From assembly GCF_032586155.1 (NCBI RefSeq), contig NZ_JAWHTC010000001.1, forward strand, positions 558,001 through 622,000: 64,000 nt of DNA, given 5' to 3'. The position numbers and the translations under genes were made by a program. This DNA is from JAWHTC01 sp032586155 (GTDB lineage Bacteria > Pseudomonadota > Alphaproteobacteria > Rhodobacterales > Rhodobacteraceae). The notes below the pieces were generated by a model that worked only from the letters and a program-made list of their open reading frames with translations, did no database searches and was not told the origin of the DNA. This document shows positions 16,979 through 26,306 of this stretch, one piece after another; the stretch's first letter is position 1; each line of letters starts with the position of its first letter.

Positions 16979-17452
16979 ATGAGCGAATCTTATACTGACA
17001 AGCATCTGCGCGATGTGCTGTCGCGGACCAGGACCATTGCAGTGGTCGGCGTGTCCATGAACGAAGTGCGGCCAAGCTATTACGTGGCGCGGTATTTGGG
17101 GCTGAAAGGCTACAAGGTGGTTCCCATAAATCCGGGCCATGCCGGCAAGATTCTGTTTGGCGAAACCGTGCGCGCCAGCTTGAGTGAGGTGGAGGGTAAG
17201 GTCGACATGGTCGATATCTTCCGCCGATCCGAGGCGGTGCCCCCGATTGTCGACGAGGCGCTGGAGGCGTTTCCAGAGTTGCAGACGATATGGATGCAGA
17301 TTGGGGTGGAACATGCGGAGGCCGCCGAGGTGGCGCGGGCGCGGGGGGTGGACGTGATCATGAACCGCTGCCCCAAGATCGAATATCAGCGGCTTTTTGG
17401 TGAGCTACGCATGGGTGGCTTCAACACGGGCGTGATTTCCTCGAAATTGTGA
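16979..17452 (+). CDS. CoA-binding (YccU-like) protein
   Basis: A 157-residue single-domain Rossmann protein of the CoA_binding_2 family. The nucleotide-binding region is IAVVGVSMNEVRPSYYVARYL, followed by GYKVVPINPGHAGKILFG, VDMVDIFRRSEAVPPIVDEAL and the C-terminal VIMNRCPKIEYQRL. The family resembles the CoA-binding half of succinyl-CoA synthetase; its role is uncertain, though homologues often sit beside methionine or sulfur genes. Here the next gene is a tiny lipoprotein instead. Starting 27 bases after a strong terminator, it needs its own promoter or read-through. Confidence 0.8.
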   Translation: MSESYTDKHLRDVLSRTRTIAVVGVSMNEVRPSYYVARYLGLKGYKVVPINPGHAGKILFGETVRASLSEVEGKVDMVDIFRRSEAVPPIVDEALEAFPELQTIWMQIGVEHAEAAEVARARGVDVIMNRCPKIEYQRLFGELRMGGFNTGVISSKL

Positions 17453-17520
17453 AACCGATCAGAAAATGCTATCAGTGGGGGGAAGTCTCGAACCAATCTG
17501 CAAAAGCTGGGGAGGAAAGA

Positions 17521-17634
17521 ATGCGGATTACCAAGTTTGTTCTGGCATGGGTTTTCGCGGCGGTTTCAATGGTCGCCGCCGGTTGTGCGCAGCAGGAAGA
17601 ACCGGTGCCGTACGCCTACGACGGCTCGGATTGA
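17521..17634 (+). CDS. Very small lipoprotein (37 aa)
   Basis: A 37-residue peptide with a basic start (MRITKF), a hydrophobic stretch and a lipobox-like VAAGC at residues 18-22. After processing only about 16 acidic residues (CAQQEEPVPYAYDGSD) would remain on the lipid anchor. GGAGG five bases before the ATG is a very good ribosome binding site, which is the main reason to accept so short a gene. It converges on hisE, ending six bases from it. Function unknown. Confidence 0.6.
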   Translation: MRITKFVLAWVFAAVSMVAAGCAQQEEPVPYAYDGSD

Positions 17635-17640
17635 TCTGAG

Positions 17641-17955
17641 CTATTTTTGACGTCTGGCCTTTTCGGCAAGGCCGGATTGGTGTTGACGACGGGCGAGTTC
17701 ACTCATCACGTCGCTGAGGGGTACGCCGCGCGATTTAAGCATCACGAGCAGGTGGAAGAGCACGTCTGCGGCTTCGGAGGTGAGGCCGGCTCGGTCGCTC
17801 TTGACCGCTTCGATGATGGCCTCGATGGCCTCTTCTCCAAACTTTTCGGCCACTTTTTCGGGACCTTTCGCCAGCAATTTGGCGGTCCAGCTTTCATCGG
17901 GCGAGGCGGCAGCGCGGGAGGCAACGATCTGTTCAAGTTCTTCGAGGGTCATCAT
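17641..17955 (-). CDS. hisE: Phosphoribosyl-ATP diphosphatase HisE
   Basis: A 104-residue protein of the MazG-like all-alpha pyrophosphatase type, catalysing the second step of histidine synthesis (PR-ATP to PR-AMP). The metal-binding E-E-x-x-E pattern is in [16 protein letters not shown] and the following [13 protein letters not shown] holds the conserved E-x-x-D. It overlaps hisF by four bases (ATGA), so it is translated from the same message. Confidence 0.92.
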   Translation of the reverse strand: MMTLEELEQIVASRAAASPDESWTAKLLAKGPEKVAEKFGEEAIEAIIEAVKSDRAGLTSEAADVLFHLLVMLKSRGVPLSDVMSELARRQHQSGLAEKARRQK

Positions 17956-18731
17956 TCGATCCTCATTGGTATGCCCGCGGCGGCCATGTGTTCCTTGGCC
18001 TCGCGGATGGTGTAATCGCCGAAATGGAAGATCGAGGCGGCCAGCACAGCCGAGGCGCCGCCTTTGGTGACGCCGTCAACCAGGTGGTCAAGCGTGCCGA
18101 CCCCGCCCGAGGCGATCACCGGTACGTTCACCGCGTTGGAAATGGTGCGGGTCAGAGGCAAATTGAACCCGGCACGGGTGCCGTCTCGGTCCATCGAAGT
18201 GAGCAGGATTTCCCCGGCGCCTTTTTCGACCACCGTCTTGGCAAATTCGACCGCGTCGATGCCGGTAGGTTTGCGGCCGCCATGGGTAAAGATTTCCCAG
18301 CGGATGCCATTGCCGTCAGCATCGGTTTCCACGGTCTTGGCGTCGATGGCGACGACGATGCATTGGCTGCCGAACTGGTCGGCGGCCTCGGCCACGACGT
18401 CTGGGTTGGCGACGGCGGCAGAGTTGAAACTGACCTTGTCGGCGCCTGCGAGCAGGAGAGCACGGACATCCGCGGGTGTGCGCACGCCACCACCAACGGT
18501 GAGCGGGATGTAGCATTGCTCGGCGGTGCGCTGAACCACGTCGAACATGGTGGCGCGGTTTTCATGGGTTGCGGTGATATCGAGAAAGCAAAGCTCATCG
18601 GCACCTGCGGCATCATAGGCGCGGGCGGATTCGACAGGATCTCCGGCATCGACGAGATCGACGAAATTCACGCCCTTGACCACGCGGCCGTCGGCGACGT
18701 CGAGACAGGGGATGATACGGGTTTTCAACAT
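17952..18731 (-). CDS. hisF: Imidazole glycerol phosphate synthase cyclase subunit HisF
   Basis: A 259-residue (beta/alpha)8 barrel. Catalytic Asp11 is in [16 protein letters not shown] and the second acid is in [14 protein letters not shown]; phosphate-binding loops [10 protein letters not shown] and VIASGGVG are present. With HisH it converts PRFAR and ammonia to imidazole glycerol phosphate and AICAR. Its stop overlaps hisE. A 75-base gap separates it from the membrane protein gene upstream. Confidence 0.95.
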   Translation of the reverse strand: MLKTRIIPCLDVADGRVVKGVNFVDLVDAGDPVESARAYDAAGADELCFLDITATHENRATMFDVVQRTAEQCYIPLTVGGGVRTPADVRALLLAGADKVSFNSAAVANPDVVAEAADQFGSQCIVVAIDAKTVETDADGNGIRWEIFTHGGRKPTGIDAVEFAKTVVEKGAGEILLTSMDRDGTRAGFNLPLTRTISNAVNVPVIASGGVGTLDHLVDGVTKGGASAVLAASIFHFGDYTIREAKEHMAAAGIPMRIE

Positions 18732-18806
18732 ATGAGCGCCCCAAGCGGTTGGTTGGCGCCTCTATGCCAAGAAACCGGTTGTTGGGCAATGACCAGAGTG
18801 GCGCGT

Positions 18807-19148
18807 TCACGCGGCGCGGCGGTTCTGCGTGCTTTCGATCAGGTAGGCGAGGATCGCAAGTGGGATGCCGGCGAGGATGTAAAGCTTGGCGGCAAGGGTG
18901 CTGATCGGGTTGAGGTTGTTGAAAAACGCAGCCATGCCGGTGCCGCCGATGCAGGCTTTGTGCGCCTTCATCAGGTGGCCGTCGCAGCCCAGCATCGGGA
19001 TGATCACCAGCGCCACGCAGATCACCGCCACCCAGCCACCCCAAAAAAGCATCGCGCGGGGCAGGAGGTTTTTCAGGTCACGGGCGATGACGACGGCAAC
19101 GATGGCGGGCATGCCGAAAAAGAAAGACAATAGCAGATCGCTGAGCAT
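18807..19148 (-). CDS. Small membrane protein inside the his cluster
   Basis: A 113-residue protein with three hydrophobic segments and two Cys in the loop MLGCDGHLMKAHKACIGGTG, which probably faces the periplasm. The ATG at 19148 opens directly into the first helix (LSDLLLSFFFGMPAIVAVVIA). No family is recognised. It lies with the next membrane gene between hisA and hisF on the same strand, and the two share size and topology (three helices, a Cys-containing loop), suggesting they act together or are distant duplicates. Confidence 0.65.
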   Translation of the reverse strand: MLSDLLLSFFFGMPAIVAVVIARDLKNLLPRAMLFWGGWVAVICVALVIIPMLGCDGHLMKAHKACIGGTGMAAFFNNLNPISTLAAKLYILAGIPLAILAYLIESTQNRRAA

Positions 19149-19222
19149 CGGGCTGCCTTGGGCTTGAAAAGGACTGCCCGCATTATGGCGCATAGGCGAG
19201 GGCCGTCAATCGTCGGGGCGTG

Positions 19223-19558
19223 CTAGGTCTTGTGACGCTCGCGGCGGATGATGACGGAGATGCCCGAGAGGATCAGCATCGCCGGGGTGATCGCCATGAT
19301 GGCCAGAAGGTTGTAGAAATAGACTGAGACCAACCCGTTCGACATCGCCCCGAGAGCGGGGATCGAACACTGGGTCCACGGGGTATCACCGCCGCCCTCG
19401 CAGGTGAGGTCAGTGAGCGTCAGGCCCAGATTGATCACAAACATCACCAGCGGAAGGATTACCAACCAGCGCAGGGCGCCCTTGGCTGTACGGTTCACGG
19501 CCCAGGCGGCCGCCAGCGGCAGGGCCAGGAGCAGGATCATGATGGAGGTTTCGTTCAT
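19223..19558 (-). CDS. Small membrane protein between hisA and hisF
   Basis: A 111-residue protein with three hydrophobic segments and two Cys in the loop LTCEGGGDTPWTQCSIPALG. The start is placed at the ATG at 19558, preceded by GAGG five bases away; an in-frame TTG lies at 19573. The gene begins 15 bases after hisA ends, so it should be co-transcribed with hisA and hisF. No known family; any link to histidine synthesis is only positional. Confidence 0.65.
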   Translation of the reverse strand: MNETSIMILLLALPLAAAWAVNRTAKGALRWLVILPLVMFVINLGLTLTDLTCEGGGDTPWTQCSIPALGAMSNGLVSVYFYNLLAIMAITPAMLILSGISVIIRRERHKT

Positions 19559-19573
19559 CCTGGCCTCGTTCAA

Positions 19574-20296
19574 TCAGTTACGCAGCGCATTTAGCGCCTC
19601 TTGCAGGTCAAGCGCCCCGTCGTAGAGCGCGCGCCCCGAGATGGCACCGTTGAGGGGCGCATCGCAGTCGCGCAGGGCGATGATGTCATACAGCGAACTG
19701 ACACCGCCCGAGGCGATGACCGGGATCGAGACGGCATTGGCAAGCGCGGCGGTGGCGTCGACATTCGGGCCCTGCATGGCGCCATCACGCATGATGTCGG
19801 TATAGATGATCGCGGCAACGCCTGCGTCCTCGAAGCTGCGGGCGAGGTCGGTGGCATCGACGTCGGTTTCCTCGGCCCAGCCCTTGGTAGCAACTTTCCC
19901 GTGACGCGCATCGATGCCGACGGCGACTTTGCCGGGGAATTCGCGCGCAGCTTCGCGCACGAGGTCGGGGTTTTCGACAGCCACGGTGCCGAGGATAACA
20001 CGGGCTAACCCCTTGTCGATCCAGCGCTCGATGGTGGCCATGTCGCGAATGCCGCCACCAAGCTGGGCAGGGACCTTGGTTTGTTCAAGGATCGCTTCGA
20101 CCGGGGCGGCATTGACCGGCTCACCCGCAAAGGCGCCGTTCAGGTCGACAAGGTGCAACCATTCGCAGCCCGCATTGACAAACTCCAGCGCCTGGGCGGC
20201 AGGGTTTTCGTTGAACACGGTTTCGCGCTCCATTTCACCATGCACAAGGCGCACGGCACGGCCATCCTTGAGGTCGATCGCGGGGTAGAGGATCAT
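19574..20296 (-). CDS. hisA: ProFAR isomerase HisA
   Basis: A 240-residue (beta/alpha)8 barrel catalysing the Amadori rearrangement of ProFAR to PRFAR. Catalytic Asp8 is in [17 protein letters not shown] and the second Asp lies in [24 protein letters not shown] and [10 protein letters not shown] are the phosphate-binding loops. Full length. It is part of the minus-strand his cluster, downstream of hisB and hisH but separated from them by two plus-strand DUF2147 genes. Confidence 0.95.
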   Translation of the reverse strand: MILYPAIDLKDGRAVRLVHGEMERETVFNENPAAQALEFVNAGCEWLHLVDLNGAFAGEPVNAAPVEAILEQTKVPAQLGGGIRDMATIERWIDKGLARVILGTVAVENPDLVREAAREFPGKVAVGIDARHGKVATKGWAEETDVDATDLARSFEDAGVAAIIYTDIMRDGAMQGPNVDATAALANAVSIPVIASGGVSSLYDIIALRDCDAPLNGAISGRALYDGALDLQEALNALRN

Positions 20297-20431
20297 GGGG
20301 TAAGCCCTTCGGTCAATGTTGCGCGCCCTTTGGCACGGGTTCGCCCGGAATGCAATGTGACCTCAAGTCAGGCTTGATCGAAAACTGAGGTTAGGTGAGG
20401 ATCGTTGGGACAATCAGGGAGGACTAGTGAG

Positions 20432-20818
20432 ATGAAAAAGGTTCTGGCTCTTGGAGCGGCGCTTTGCATGAGCGCAGGTGTGGCTATGGCCGACCCTGCG
20501 GTGGGCACCTGGAAAACTGAGGTCGATGATGGGTCCTATGCTCATATCAACATGACCAAATGCGGCTCGAATGTTTGCGGGACCATCGCGCGAACATTCA
20601 ATTCGGGTGGCGAATACAATTCGCCTAACAAGGGCAAGCAGTTGGTGCGCTCAATGAAGCCCAATGGCGATGGCAGCTACAACGGCAAGGTGTGGCGCCC
20701 GTCGAATGACAAGATTTACATCGGCAAAATGACGGTCAGCGGCAACAAGCTGAAGCTGAAGGGCTGTGTCGCGGGCGGGCTGCTGTGTTCCAGTCAGACC
20801 TGGAAGCGGGTCAACTGA
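20432..20818 (+). CDS. DUF2147 secreted protein (first of a tandem pair)
   Basis: A 128-residue protein with a signal peptide (KKVLALGAALCMSAGVAMA) and a DUF2147 beta-barrel: VGTWKTEVDDGSYAHI, CGSNVCGTIARTF, GSYNGKVWRPSNDKIYIGKMTV and the typical ending GCVAGGLLCSSQTWKRV. The paired Cys are probably disulphide-bonded in the periplasm. GGAGG lies upstream of the ATG. The fold resembles lipid-binding barrels, but its role is unknown. It lies opposite to the his genes. Confidence 0.82.
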   Translation: MKKVLALGAALCMSAGVAMADPAVGTWKTEVDDGSYAHINMTKCGSNVCGTIARTFNSGGEYNSPNKGKQLVRSMKPNGDGSYNGKVWRPSNDKIYIGKMTVSGNKLKLKGCVAGGLLCSSQTWKRVN

Positions 20819-20964
20819 GCCACCGGCAACTGTTCGCCGAGCCTGTCGAGATGCAGGCCCGCGAGTTGAAACACGCGTAGGATGCCTTACATTTAAGTGT
20901 GTCCGGGCATAAGGCCCAGGCGCGCGCTTCCCGTTTAGGGAGCAACGAGCGGAGGGTGTCGAAA

Positions 20965-21345
20965 ATGCGGCTTCTGCTGGTATTTCTTTTAACGGTGTTC
21001 GCGGTTCCTGCCGTTGCAGACAAAGCAACGGGTGTGTGGCTGACCGGGCCGGACGGCAAGGGTCAGGTGGGGCATGTCCGTCTTGCCCCCTGCGGTCAAG
21101 CTTTATGCGGCAAGGTTCTGAGCGCCTATGACCGAAACGGAAAAGCGGTGCGCACCCGCAATGTCGGCAAACGCGTGATCTGGGGGCTGCAGCCCGTCGG
21201 TGGCGGCGAATACTCCGGATTGATGTATGTCAGCGCGGTGGGCAAAAACGTCAAAGGCACATTTCGTGTGTCCGGCCGATCAATGACCGTGCGCGGCTGT
21301 CTGGGCGTGATCTGTCAAAGCCAAGTCTGGACAAAACTCGATTAA
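20965..21345 (+). CDS. DUF2147 secreted protein (second of a tandem pair)
   Basis: A 126-residue paralogue of the preceding gene with its own signal peptide (RLLLVFLLTVFAVPAVA). It keeps the pattern GVWLTGPDGKGQVGHV, CGQALCGKVLSAYD, GEYSGLMYVSAVGKNVKGTF and GCLGVICQSQVWTKL. The start at 20965 follows GGAGGG and opens the signal peptide. Its stop directly abuts the hisH stop on the other strand. The two copies differ widely, so the duplication is old. Confidence 0.82.
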   Translation: MRLLLVFLLTVFAVPAVADKATGVWLTGPDGKGQVGHVRLAPCGQALCGKVLSAYDRNGKAVRTRNVGKRVIWGLQPVGGGEYSGLMYVSAVGKNVKGTFRVSGRSMTVRGCLGVICQSQVWTKLD

Positions 21346-21984
21346 TCAGGGCCGCCAGTTCAGGAAGTTGGCGATCATCCGCAATCCGGTGGCTGCGCTT
21401 TTTTCCGGGTGGAACTGGGTTCCGACCATGTTGTCGCGTCCGACGATGGCAGTGATTGCCCCACCGTAGTCCGCATGCGCCAAGAGGTGCGCCGAGTCCG
21501 CGACGCGGAAATGGTAGGAATGTACGAAATAGGCGTGGTTGCCCGTCTCGATCCCGTCAAAGACCGGGTGGGCGTGGTCGAGGACCAGATCGTTCCAACC
21601 CATATGTGGGACTTTCAGCGATGCGTCCGACGGGGTGATATGCACCACCTCGCCACCAATCCAATCAAAACCGGGGGTTTCGGTATATTCCAACCCACGG
21701 GTCGCCATCATCTGCATGCCGATGCAGATGCCCATGAAGGGTTTTGCCTGTTTGATCACGGACTCTTCTATCGCCTCGAACACGCCGCGATGATCAAACA
21801 AGGCCGCACGACAGGCCGGGAAGGCACCATCGCCGGGCAGGACGACACGCTCGGCGGCGCGGATCACGTCAGGGTCAGATGTAACGATAACGTCGCCCGC
21901 GCCGGTTTCACGCGCCATGCGCTGGAATGCCTTTTCGGCCGAGTGCAGGTTGCCGCTCTCGTAATCTACAATTGCCGTGACCAT
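21346..21984 (-). CDS. hisH: Imidazole glycerol phosphate synthase glutaminase subunit HisH
   Basis: A 212-residue class I glutamine amidotransferase supplying ammonia to HisF. The nucleophilic Cys is in PFMGICIGMQMMA and the His-Glu pair in GTQFHPEKSA. Five bases separate it from the upstream hisB, so the two form one unit. Confidence 0.94.
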   Translation of the reverse strand: MVTAIVDYESGNLHSAEKAFQRMARETGAGDVIVTSDPDVIRAAERVVLPGDGAFPACRAALFDHRGVFEAIEESVIKQAKPFMGICIGMQMMATRGLEYTETPGFDWIGGEVVHITPSDASLKVPHMGWNDLVLDHAHPVFDGIETGNHAYFVHSYHFRVADSAHLLAHADYGGAITAIVGRDNMVGTQFHPEKSAATGLRMIANFLNWRP

Positions 21985-21989
21985 GGGCG

Positions 21990-22577
21990 TTACAGCGCCC
22001 CCTTGGTCGAGGGGATCGAATCGGCCTTGCGCGGATCGGTTTCCAGCGCGTCGCGCAGGGCGCGGGCGACGGCCTTGAAGGCTGCCTCAGCGATGTGGTG
22101 CGAGTTGAAACCGTGCAGTTGGTCGACATGCAGCGTGATGCCGCCATGAGTGCTGAACGCCTGGAAGAATTCGCGCACCAGTTCGGTGTCGAACGTGCCG
22201 ATTTTTGGCGTGGGGAGATCCACGTTCCAGATCAGGTAGGGGCGGCCCGACAGGTCGAGCGCGGCGCGCACCTGGGCGTCATCCATCGGCAGGTGGCAAG
22301 AGCCGTAGCGCACGATGCCTTTCTTGTCGCCCATTGCCTGGGTCAGGGCCTGGCCGATGGCGATGCCCACATCCTCGACCGTGTGGTGATCGTCGATATG
22401 CAGGTCGCCCAAGCAGCGCACCGTCATGTCGATCAGAGAATGGCGCGCCAGCTGGTCCAGCATGTGATCGAAAAACCCGACACCGGTTTCATTGTCATAG
22501 GCTCCGGTTCCGTCGAGATTGATCTCGACGCTGATGTCGGTTTCCGCGGTCCTGCGGGTCACTTTTGCGCTGCGCAT
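21990..22577 (-). CDS. hisB: Imidazoleglycerol-phosphate dehydratase HisB
   Basis: A 195-residue dehydratase of the single-function type, with the manganese-binding histidines in [28 protein letters not shown] and [12 protein letters not shown]. It converts imidazole glycerol phosphate to imidazole acetol phosphate. The start is the ATG at 22577 ([15 protein letters not shown]), where homology begins; an open frame continues far upstream but is not protein-like. First gene of the his cluster in this window. Confidence 0.94.
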   Translation of the reverse strand: MRSAKVTRRTAETDISVEINLDGTGAYDNETGVGFFDHMLDQLARHSLIDMTVRCLGDLHIDDHHTVEDVGIAIGQALTQAMGDKKGIVRYGSCHLPMDDAQVRAALDLSGRPYLIWNVDLPTPKIGTFDTELVREFFQAFSTHGGITLHVDQLHGFNSHHIAEAAFKAVARALRDALETDPRKADSIPSTKGAL

Positions 22578-22743
22578 GGGGCACCTCTTTGGCCGTGTTG
22601 CGCGCACCTTATAGGGCGGGTGTGTCGAGGTTCCAAGCGGGCAGGGCAGGGTGGGGCGAAATGCGCCCGTCAGCGTGACATTTTGAATTGCCGCGATTCG
22701 GGCGTAGGCTGTGCGAATTACACTTTTTTGGGGAATTTCGAAC

Positions 22744-24651
22744 ATGGGTTTGAGGGTGACGCATTTGGGTGGATTGGGCGTTGTTTTGTTGACGCTGATA
22801 GGGTGCACGAAGCCGGAAGGGCCGTTCCGCAAAGCGTTCATGAGCGAGGAGATTTGCGCCAAGCCACACGATCTGGGTGCAAGCAACCGTGAGATCACGA
22901 AGCCCGAACACCATCACCGCTGCCCGTTGCAGAATCACCTGCTGCCGGGTGCAAGTGAGGCCCGCAAGTCGCGTGCGGAGTTTGAGCGAGCCACCGCCGA
23001 GGCGCTGGCCGAGGCCGAGGTCACGGGAGAGGCGTCCAAGGTGGTTTCGGTCAAAATGGCGATGCCGGACGAAAACTGGCCCGCCCTGGCCGAGGTTAAC
23101 GGTGCAGACCTGAAGCGCGGCGATGAATACGACCTGGCCTTTGTCGAGTTGAACGACGAGGGCGTACAGTACCTAGACCGGCAGATGGACGCGCTGGTGG
23201 CGCATCTGCGGCGGCAGGACCGGGCGGGGGTGCAGAATTACGTGGTGGCCTTCGTCCATGGCTGGCGCCACAACGCGCAGCTGCGCGACGGGGACGTGGT
23301 CAAGTTCCGCAGATTGCTGGCCTATTCACGCGCCGCGCTGAACACACGCTGCATCGTCGAAGGGACATACTGCAACGCCGCCGTGACCGGAGTGTTCATC
23401 GGCTGGAACGGTCAGTTGGTGAAGGAAGGCGATAGTGATCTCAAACCTGATCAGGGCGCGCCGACGGGGATCGCAGGTCTGTTGCCGGCGCTGACCTTCT
23501 GGAACCGTTGGGATGTGAGCTGCCGACTTGGGGATGGGCGCCGAAGCTGCCAGGTGCCGCCCGCCGGTGATGTGGCTTCGCCGCTCAGGGGCGTTCTAGA
23601 CAAGATCAAGACACCGCTGCGGTTACGTCAGGGGGATACGAAGGCTGACAAGCTCCTGATTTTCGGCCATTCCATGGGTGGCAACATGTTGGCCACCATG
23701 TTGAAAGAAGAGGCCATCCAACGGGTCAGAAATCATCCGCGCGGGGGGCGTTTGAAGCCGCTGGTTGGGGATTTGGTGGTGCTGCTCAATCCGGCGGCTG
23801 AGGCCACCAATTGGGTTGAGATTCAACAGGCCGAGCGCGCCCGAGTAGGGTTCAAAGAAAATGAAAATCGCCTGACCTGCTGGAACCCTGAAACTCAAAC
23901 TTCTGACTGCAGCCCGGAGGAACACAGAAAGCTGGCCGAATGGTACCGGCTATACCCGGTCGATCAGCGTCCGGTGATGGTGTCACTGACCTCGGCGGCA
24001 AACTGGGGGACTTTGCGGGTCAAGAACCGGGCGGTGGAACATGACACGGCGACGGGGCGGATCTTTCCCTTTGCCCGCAAGGTCGAAGGCCAGAGCAAAC
24101 GCGAAGTGGTGACAGCGATCGGGCATCTGACACCCAACTATGCCTCTCGCACGGCGCTTTTCCCCGATGCAATTGCCGCGGGAACCTCGCATGAAGTCGC
24201 CGTTCTGGAGGGCGCTGTCGGATCAAGGGCACGCTACCGCTCACGTTATCCCAATGCAGCAATTCCCGAGGCCTCGTGGTGCGCGCCTGCTCATGGCTGG
24301 TTGCGCGGCACCCGCGAGGATTGGGACAATGGCGGCACGGTGGCGAACTGGGACACGGGCTATCGTGCGGATGGGTCGCGAATCAGGAACGCGCCCAATA
24401 TCGGCGGGCCGGCCAACAAGGCGCGTATTCAGTGGCGTCAATCGATGAATCTGCGCGGTAACGTAGGGGCGCTCAGCGTTTCACCGGGCACCAGCCCGTT
24501 CTGGAATGTGCGGGCGCTGGATACAGCGATCCGCAACCATGCGGCCTGGGCCAATTACCCGGTCTGGTGCGCGCTCAACCAGATGGTTTTGGATGATGTG
24601 ACGGCCAAGGTCGCAGCGCCTGTTGAGAACCCTGCGTCCGAGCAGGAGTAG
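22744..24651 (+). CDS. Large lipoprotein with alpha/beta-hydrolase domain
   Basis: A 635-residue protein with a lipoprotein signal ([13 protein letters not shown]) at residues about 8-21. Then come a Cys-rich N-terminal segment, a helical part with alternating Ala/Glu, and an alpha/beta-hydrolase core with the strand [15 protein letters not shown] and the nucleophile elbow [14 protein letters not shown]. The last third has many Trp and Arg and no known domain. The early strand and elbow resemble DUF900-type or esterase/lipase hydrolases. It is probably exported and membrane-anchored; the substrate is unknown. It is divergent from hisB and has no obvious operon partner. Confidence 0.7.
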   Translation: MGLRVTHLGGLGVVLLTLIGCTKPEGPFRKAFMSEEICAKPHDLGASNREITKPEHHHRCPLQNHLLPGASEARKSRAEFERATAEALAEAEVTGEASKVVSVKMAMPDENWPALAEVNGADLKRGDEYDLAFVELNDEGVQYLDRQMDALVAHLRRQDRAGVQNYVVAFVHGWRHNAQLRDGDVVKFRRLLAYSRAALNTRCIVEGTYCNAAVTGVFIGWNGQLVKEGDSDLKPDQGAPTGIAGLLPALTFWNRWDVSCRLGDGRRSCQVPPAGDVASPLRGVLDKIKTPLRLRQGDTKADKLLIFGHSMGGNMLATMLKEEAIQRVRNHPRGGRLKPLVGDLVVLLNPAAEATNWVEIQQAERARVGFKENENRLTCWNPETQTSDCSPEEHRKLAEWYRLYPVDQRPVMVSLTSAANWGTLRVKNRAVEHDTATGRIFPFARKVEGQSKREVVTAIGHLTPNYASRTALFPDAIAAGTSHEVAVLEGAVGSRARYRSRYPNAAIPEASWCAPAHGWLRGTREDWDNGGTVANWDTGYRADGSRIRNAPNIGGPANKARIQWRQSMNLRGNVGALSVSPGTSPFWNVRALDTAIRNHAAWANYPVWCALNQMVLDDVTAKVAAPVENPASEQE

Positions 24652-24721
24652 GCGGCATGGTATCTTGTGCCCGGCGCATTGACATGCAAGTTTGCAGTCA
24701 CGTTCAAGAAGGGACTCTGAC

Positions 24722-24961
24722 ATGACCACTTGTGTCTTCGTGCAACTGCGCTGCAAACCCGGCACCACTTACAAGGTGGCCGAGGACATCGTGCTGCGCG
24801 AGATCCATTCCGAGCTGTTTTCGACCAGCGGCGAATACGACCTTCTGATGAAGCTTTACATTCCGAAGGATGCGGATGTGGGCAAGTTCATCAATGAAAA
24901 GCTGCTGACGATTGACGGGATCGAACGGTCACTGACAACGCTGACGTTCAACGCATTTTGA
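24722..24961 (+). CDS. Stand-alone Lrp/AsnC ligand-binding (RAM) domain protein
   Basis: A 79-residue protein with only the C-terminal effector domain of the Lrp/AsnC family (beta-alpha-beta-beta-alpha-beta: CVFVQLRCKPGTTYKVAEDI, SGEYDLLMKLYI, VGKFINEKLLTIDGIERSLT). No DNA-binding domain precedes it. Such single-domain proteins bind amino acids or act as oligomeric sensors. It lies 70 bases after the lipoprotein gene and probably has its own promoter. Confidence 0.8.
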   Translation: MTTCVFVQLRCKPGTTYKVAEDIVLREIHSELFSTSGEYDLLMKLYIPKDADVGKFINEKLLTIDGIERSLTTLTFNAF

Positions 24962-25058
24962 TAGCGGCACGATTTGAGGCTGCCGTGCGACAATAGAACC
25001 AACTTGCTGATCGAAAACGCAACCCGGCGCGTGCCGCCTTATCACCGGACTTACAGTC

Positions 25059-25943
25059 TTACCCGCGGTTTTTGAGCTGGGGTGCCGGGCCAAGATCGGT
25101 CTGGCCCGCAGGCTTCGCGGCCACAGGTTGGGGAACGGGTTGTGCCGGCAGAGCCTCGCCCGGCGCCGGAGCCGGTGTAACCCGCGCCTGACCCATGTTG
25201 TGAGGTTGGTCGCGGTTAGGCAGCACCGCTTTACGGCCCTCGTCAGTCAGCAGGAACACCTGGCCATCCTCGATCACCACGGTACTGAGGTCATGGCCGA
25301 AGGCGGAACCAGTGTCGATGTCGACCCGGTTACCGTAGTGGCTGACCGAGTAGACCGGGGTGTGGCCGTGAATGATCAGGGCGCCGTGGTCCAGGTGTGA
25401 TTGGTGGAACTCGTCTCGAATCCAGATCAGATCATCCTCGACCTGCTCTTGAAGCGGTACTCCGGGTTTCACGCCTGCGTGGCAAAAAAAGAGCCCTTCC
25501 ATCCGATAGAAGGGCAGGAGGTCTTCCAGGTATTCGACATGTTCCTGTGGGACGGCGGTCCGGGCGGCGCGGTGCATGGCATCGGCTGGCAGAGTGGTGT
25601 CGACGCCGTAACTTTCCAATGCAGTTAAACCGCCGATGCGCGGGTGCAGCCATTCCAGATCGGTGCGCAGGCGATGGTCGCGCGCGGACGGGGTCTGCAG
25701 GTAGAGGGCCATCATCCGGTCATGGTTGCCCTTGAGCACGATCCAGGGCTGGCCTTCGGCCTGTCCCTGCATCAGGAGCTCGATCACCTTGCGGCTGTTG
25801 GCGCCACGATCGACCAGGTCGCCAAGGTGGATCACTAGGGCTGCGTCATCGCCGGTCTCGACACGGTCCTGCTCGATCAGCATATGGGCGTGCTGCAGCT
25901 TGCGAAGCTGGCCGTGAATGTCGCCGATGGCATAGGCGCGCAT
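25059..25943 (-). CDS. Metallophosphoesterase (bacterial Ser/Thr phosphatase-like)
   Basis: A 294-residue calcineurin-like phosphoesterase. All family motifs are seen: YAIGDIHGQ, HLGDLVDRGANS, LKGNHDRMM, FFCHAGVKPG and IIHGHTPVYS, giving the two-metal site. It resembles the PrpA/ApaH-like protein phosphatases of about 220-250 residues, extended by a Pro/Ala-rich tail (from about residue 250) that is likely disordered. Substrate unknown. It is monocistronic on the minus strand, downstream of tRNA-Gly. Confidence 0.82.
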   Translation of the reverse strand: MRAYAIGDIHGQLRKLQHAHMLIEQDRVETGDDAALVIHLGDLVDRGANSRKVIELLMQGQAEGQPWIVLKGNHDRMMALYLQTPSARDHRLRTDLEWLHPRIGGLTALESYGVDTTLPADAMHRAARTAVPQEHVEYLEDLLPFYRMEGLFFCHAGVKPGVPLQEQVEDDLIWIRDEFHQSHLDHGALIIHGHTPVYSVSHYGNRVDIDTGSAFGHDLSTVVIEDGQVFLLTDEGRKAVLPNRDQPHNMGQARVTPAPAPGEALPAQPVPQPVAAKPAGQTDLGPAPQLKNRG

Positions 25944-26111
25944 GGAGTGGGATCCTTGGCGTTGGGCGGGTCGTTAACAGGTAAATAGTTGCAGCAGTAA
26001 CTTAGCCGCTGGAGGCGGAAATGAAAAGTGTTGTGCGCGCATGGCGGCCATGTGAAGAGCTGGAAAAGAGAAAGGCCACCCGAAGGTGGCCATCTCTACC
26101 GAGTTGGTAAT

Positions 26112-26186
26112 TGGAGCGGGCGAGGCGATTCGAACGCCCGACCCTAACCTTGGCAAGGTTATGCTCTACCCCTGAGCTACGCCCGC
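26112..26186 (-). tRNA. tRNA-Gly (GCC)
   Basis: Minus-strand cloverleaf with 5' end at 26186: acceptor GCGGGCG/CGCCCGC, D arm GCTC/GAGC, anticodon stem TAACC/GGTTA with loop TTGCCAA (anticodon GCC), T arm CGGGC/GCCTG-type with TTCGAAT, discriminator T at 26115 and encoded CCA at 26112-26114. A standard glycine tRNA. Confidence 0.95.
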
Positions 26187-26306
26187 TTCCTTGGGTAGCG
26201 CGGAGATATGAAATCTGGCCGGGGGCTGCAAGAGGAAAAATGCACCCTTGGCCAAATTTATTTTTCGTCAGCGCGTATTTCCTTGATCTGGCTTGGCAAT
26301 CGACGA

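Noticed and set aside
17988..19133. Plus-strand open frame of 381 codons opposite hisF
   Set aside because: Antisense shadow of hisF and the membrane gene; no motif and no start signal.
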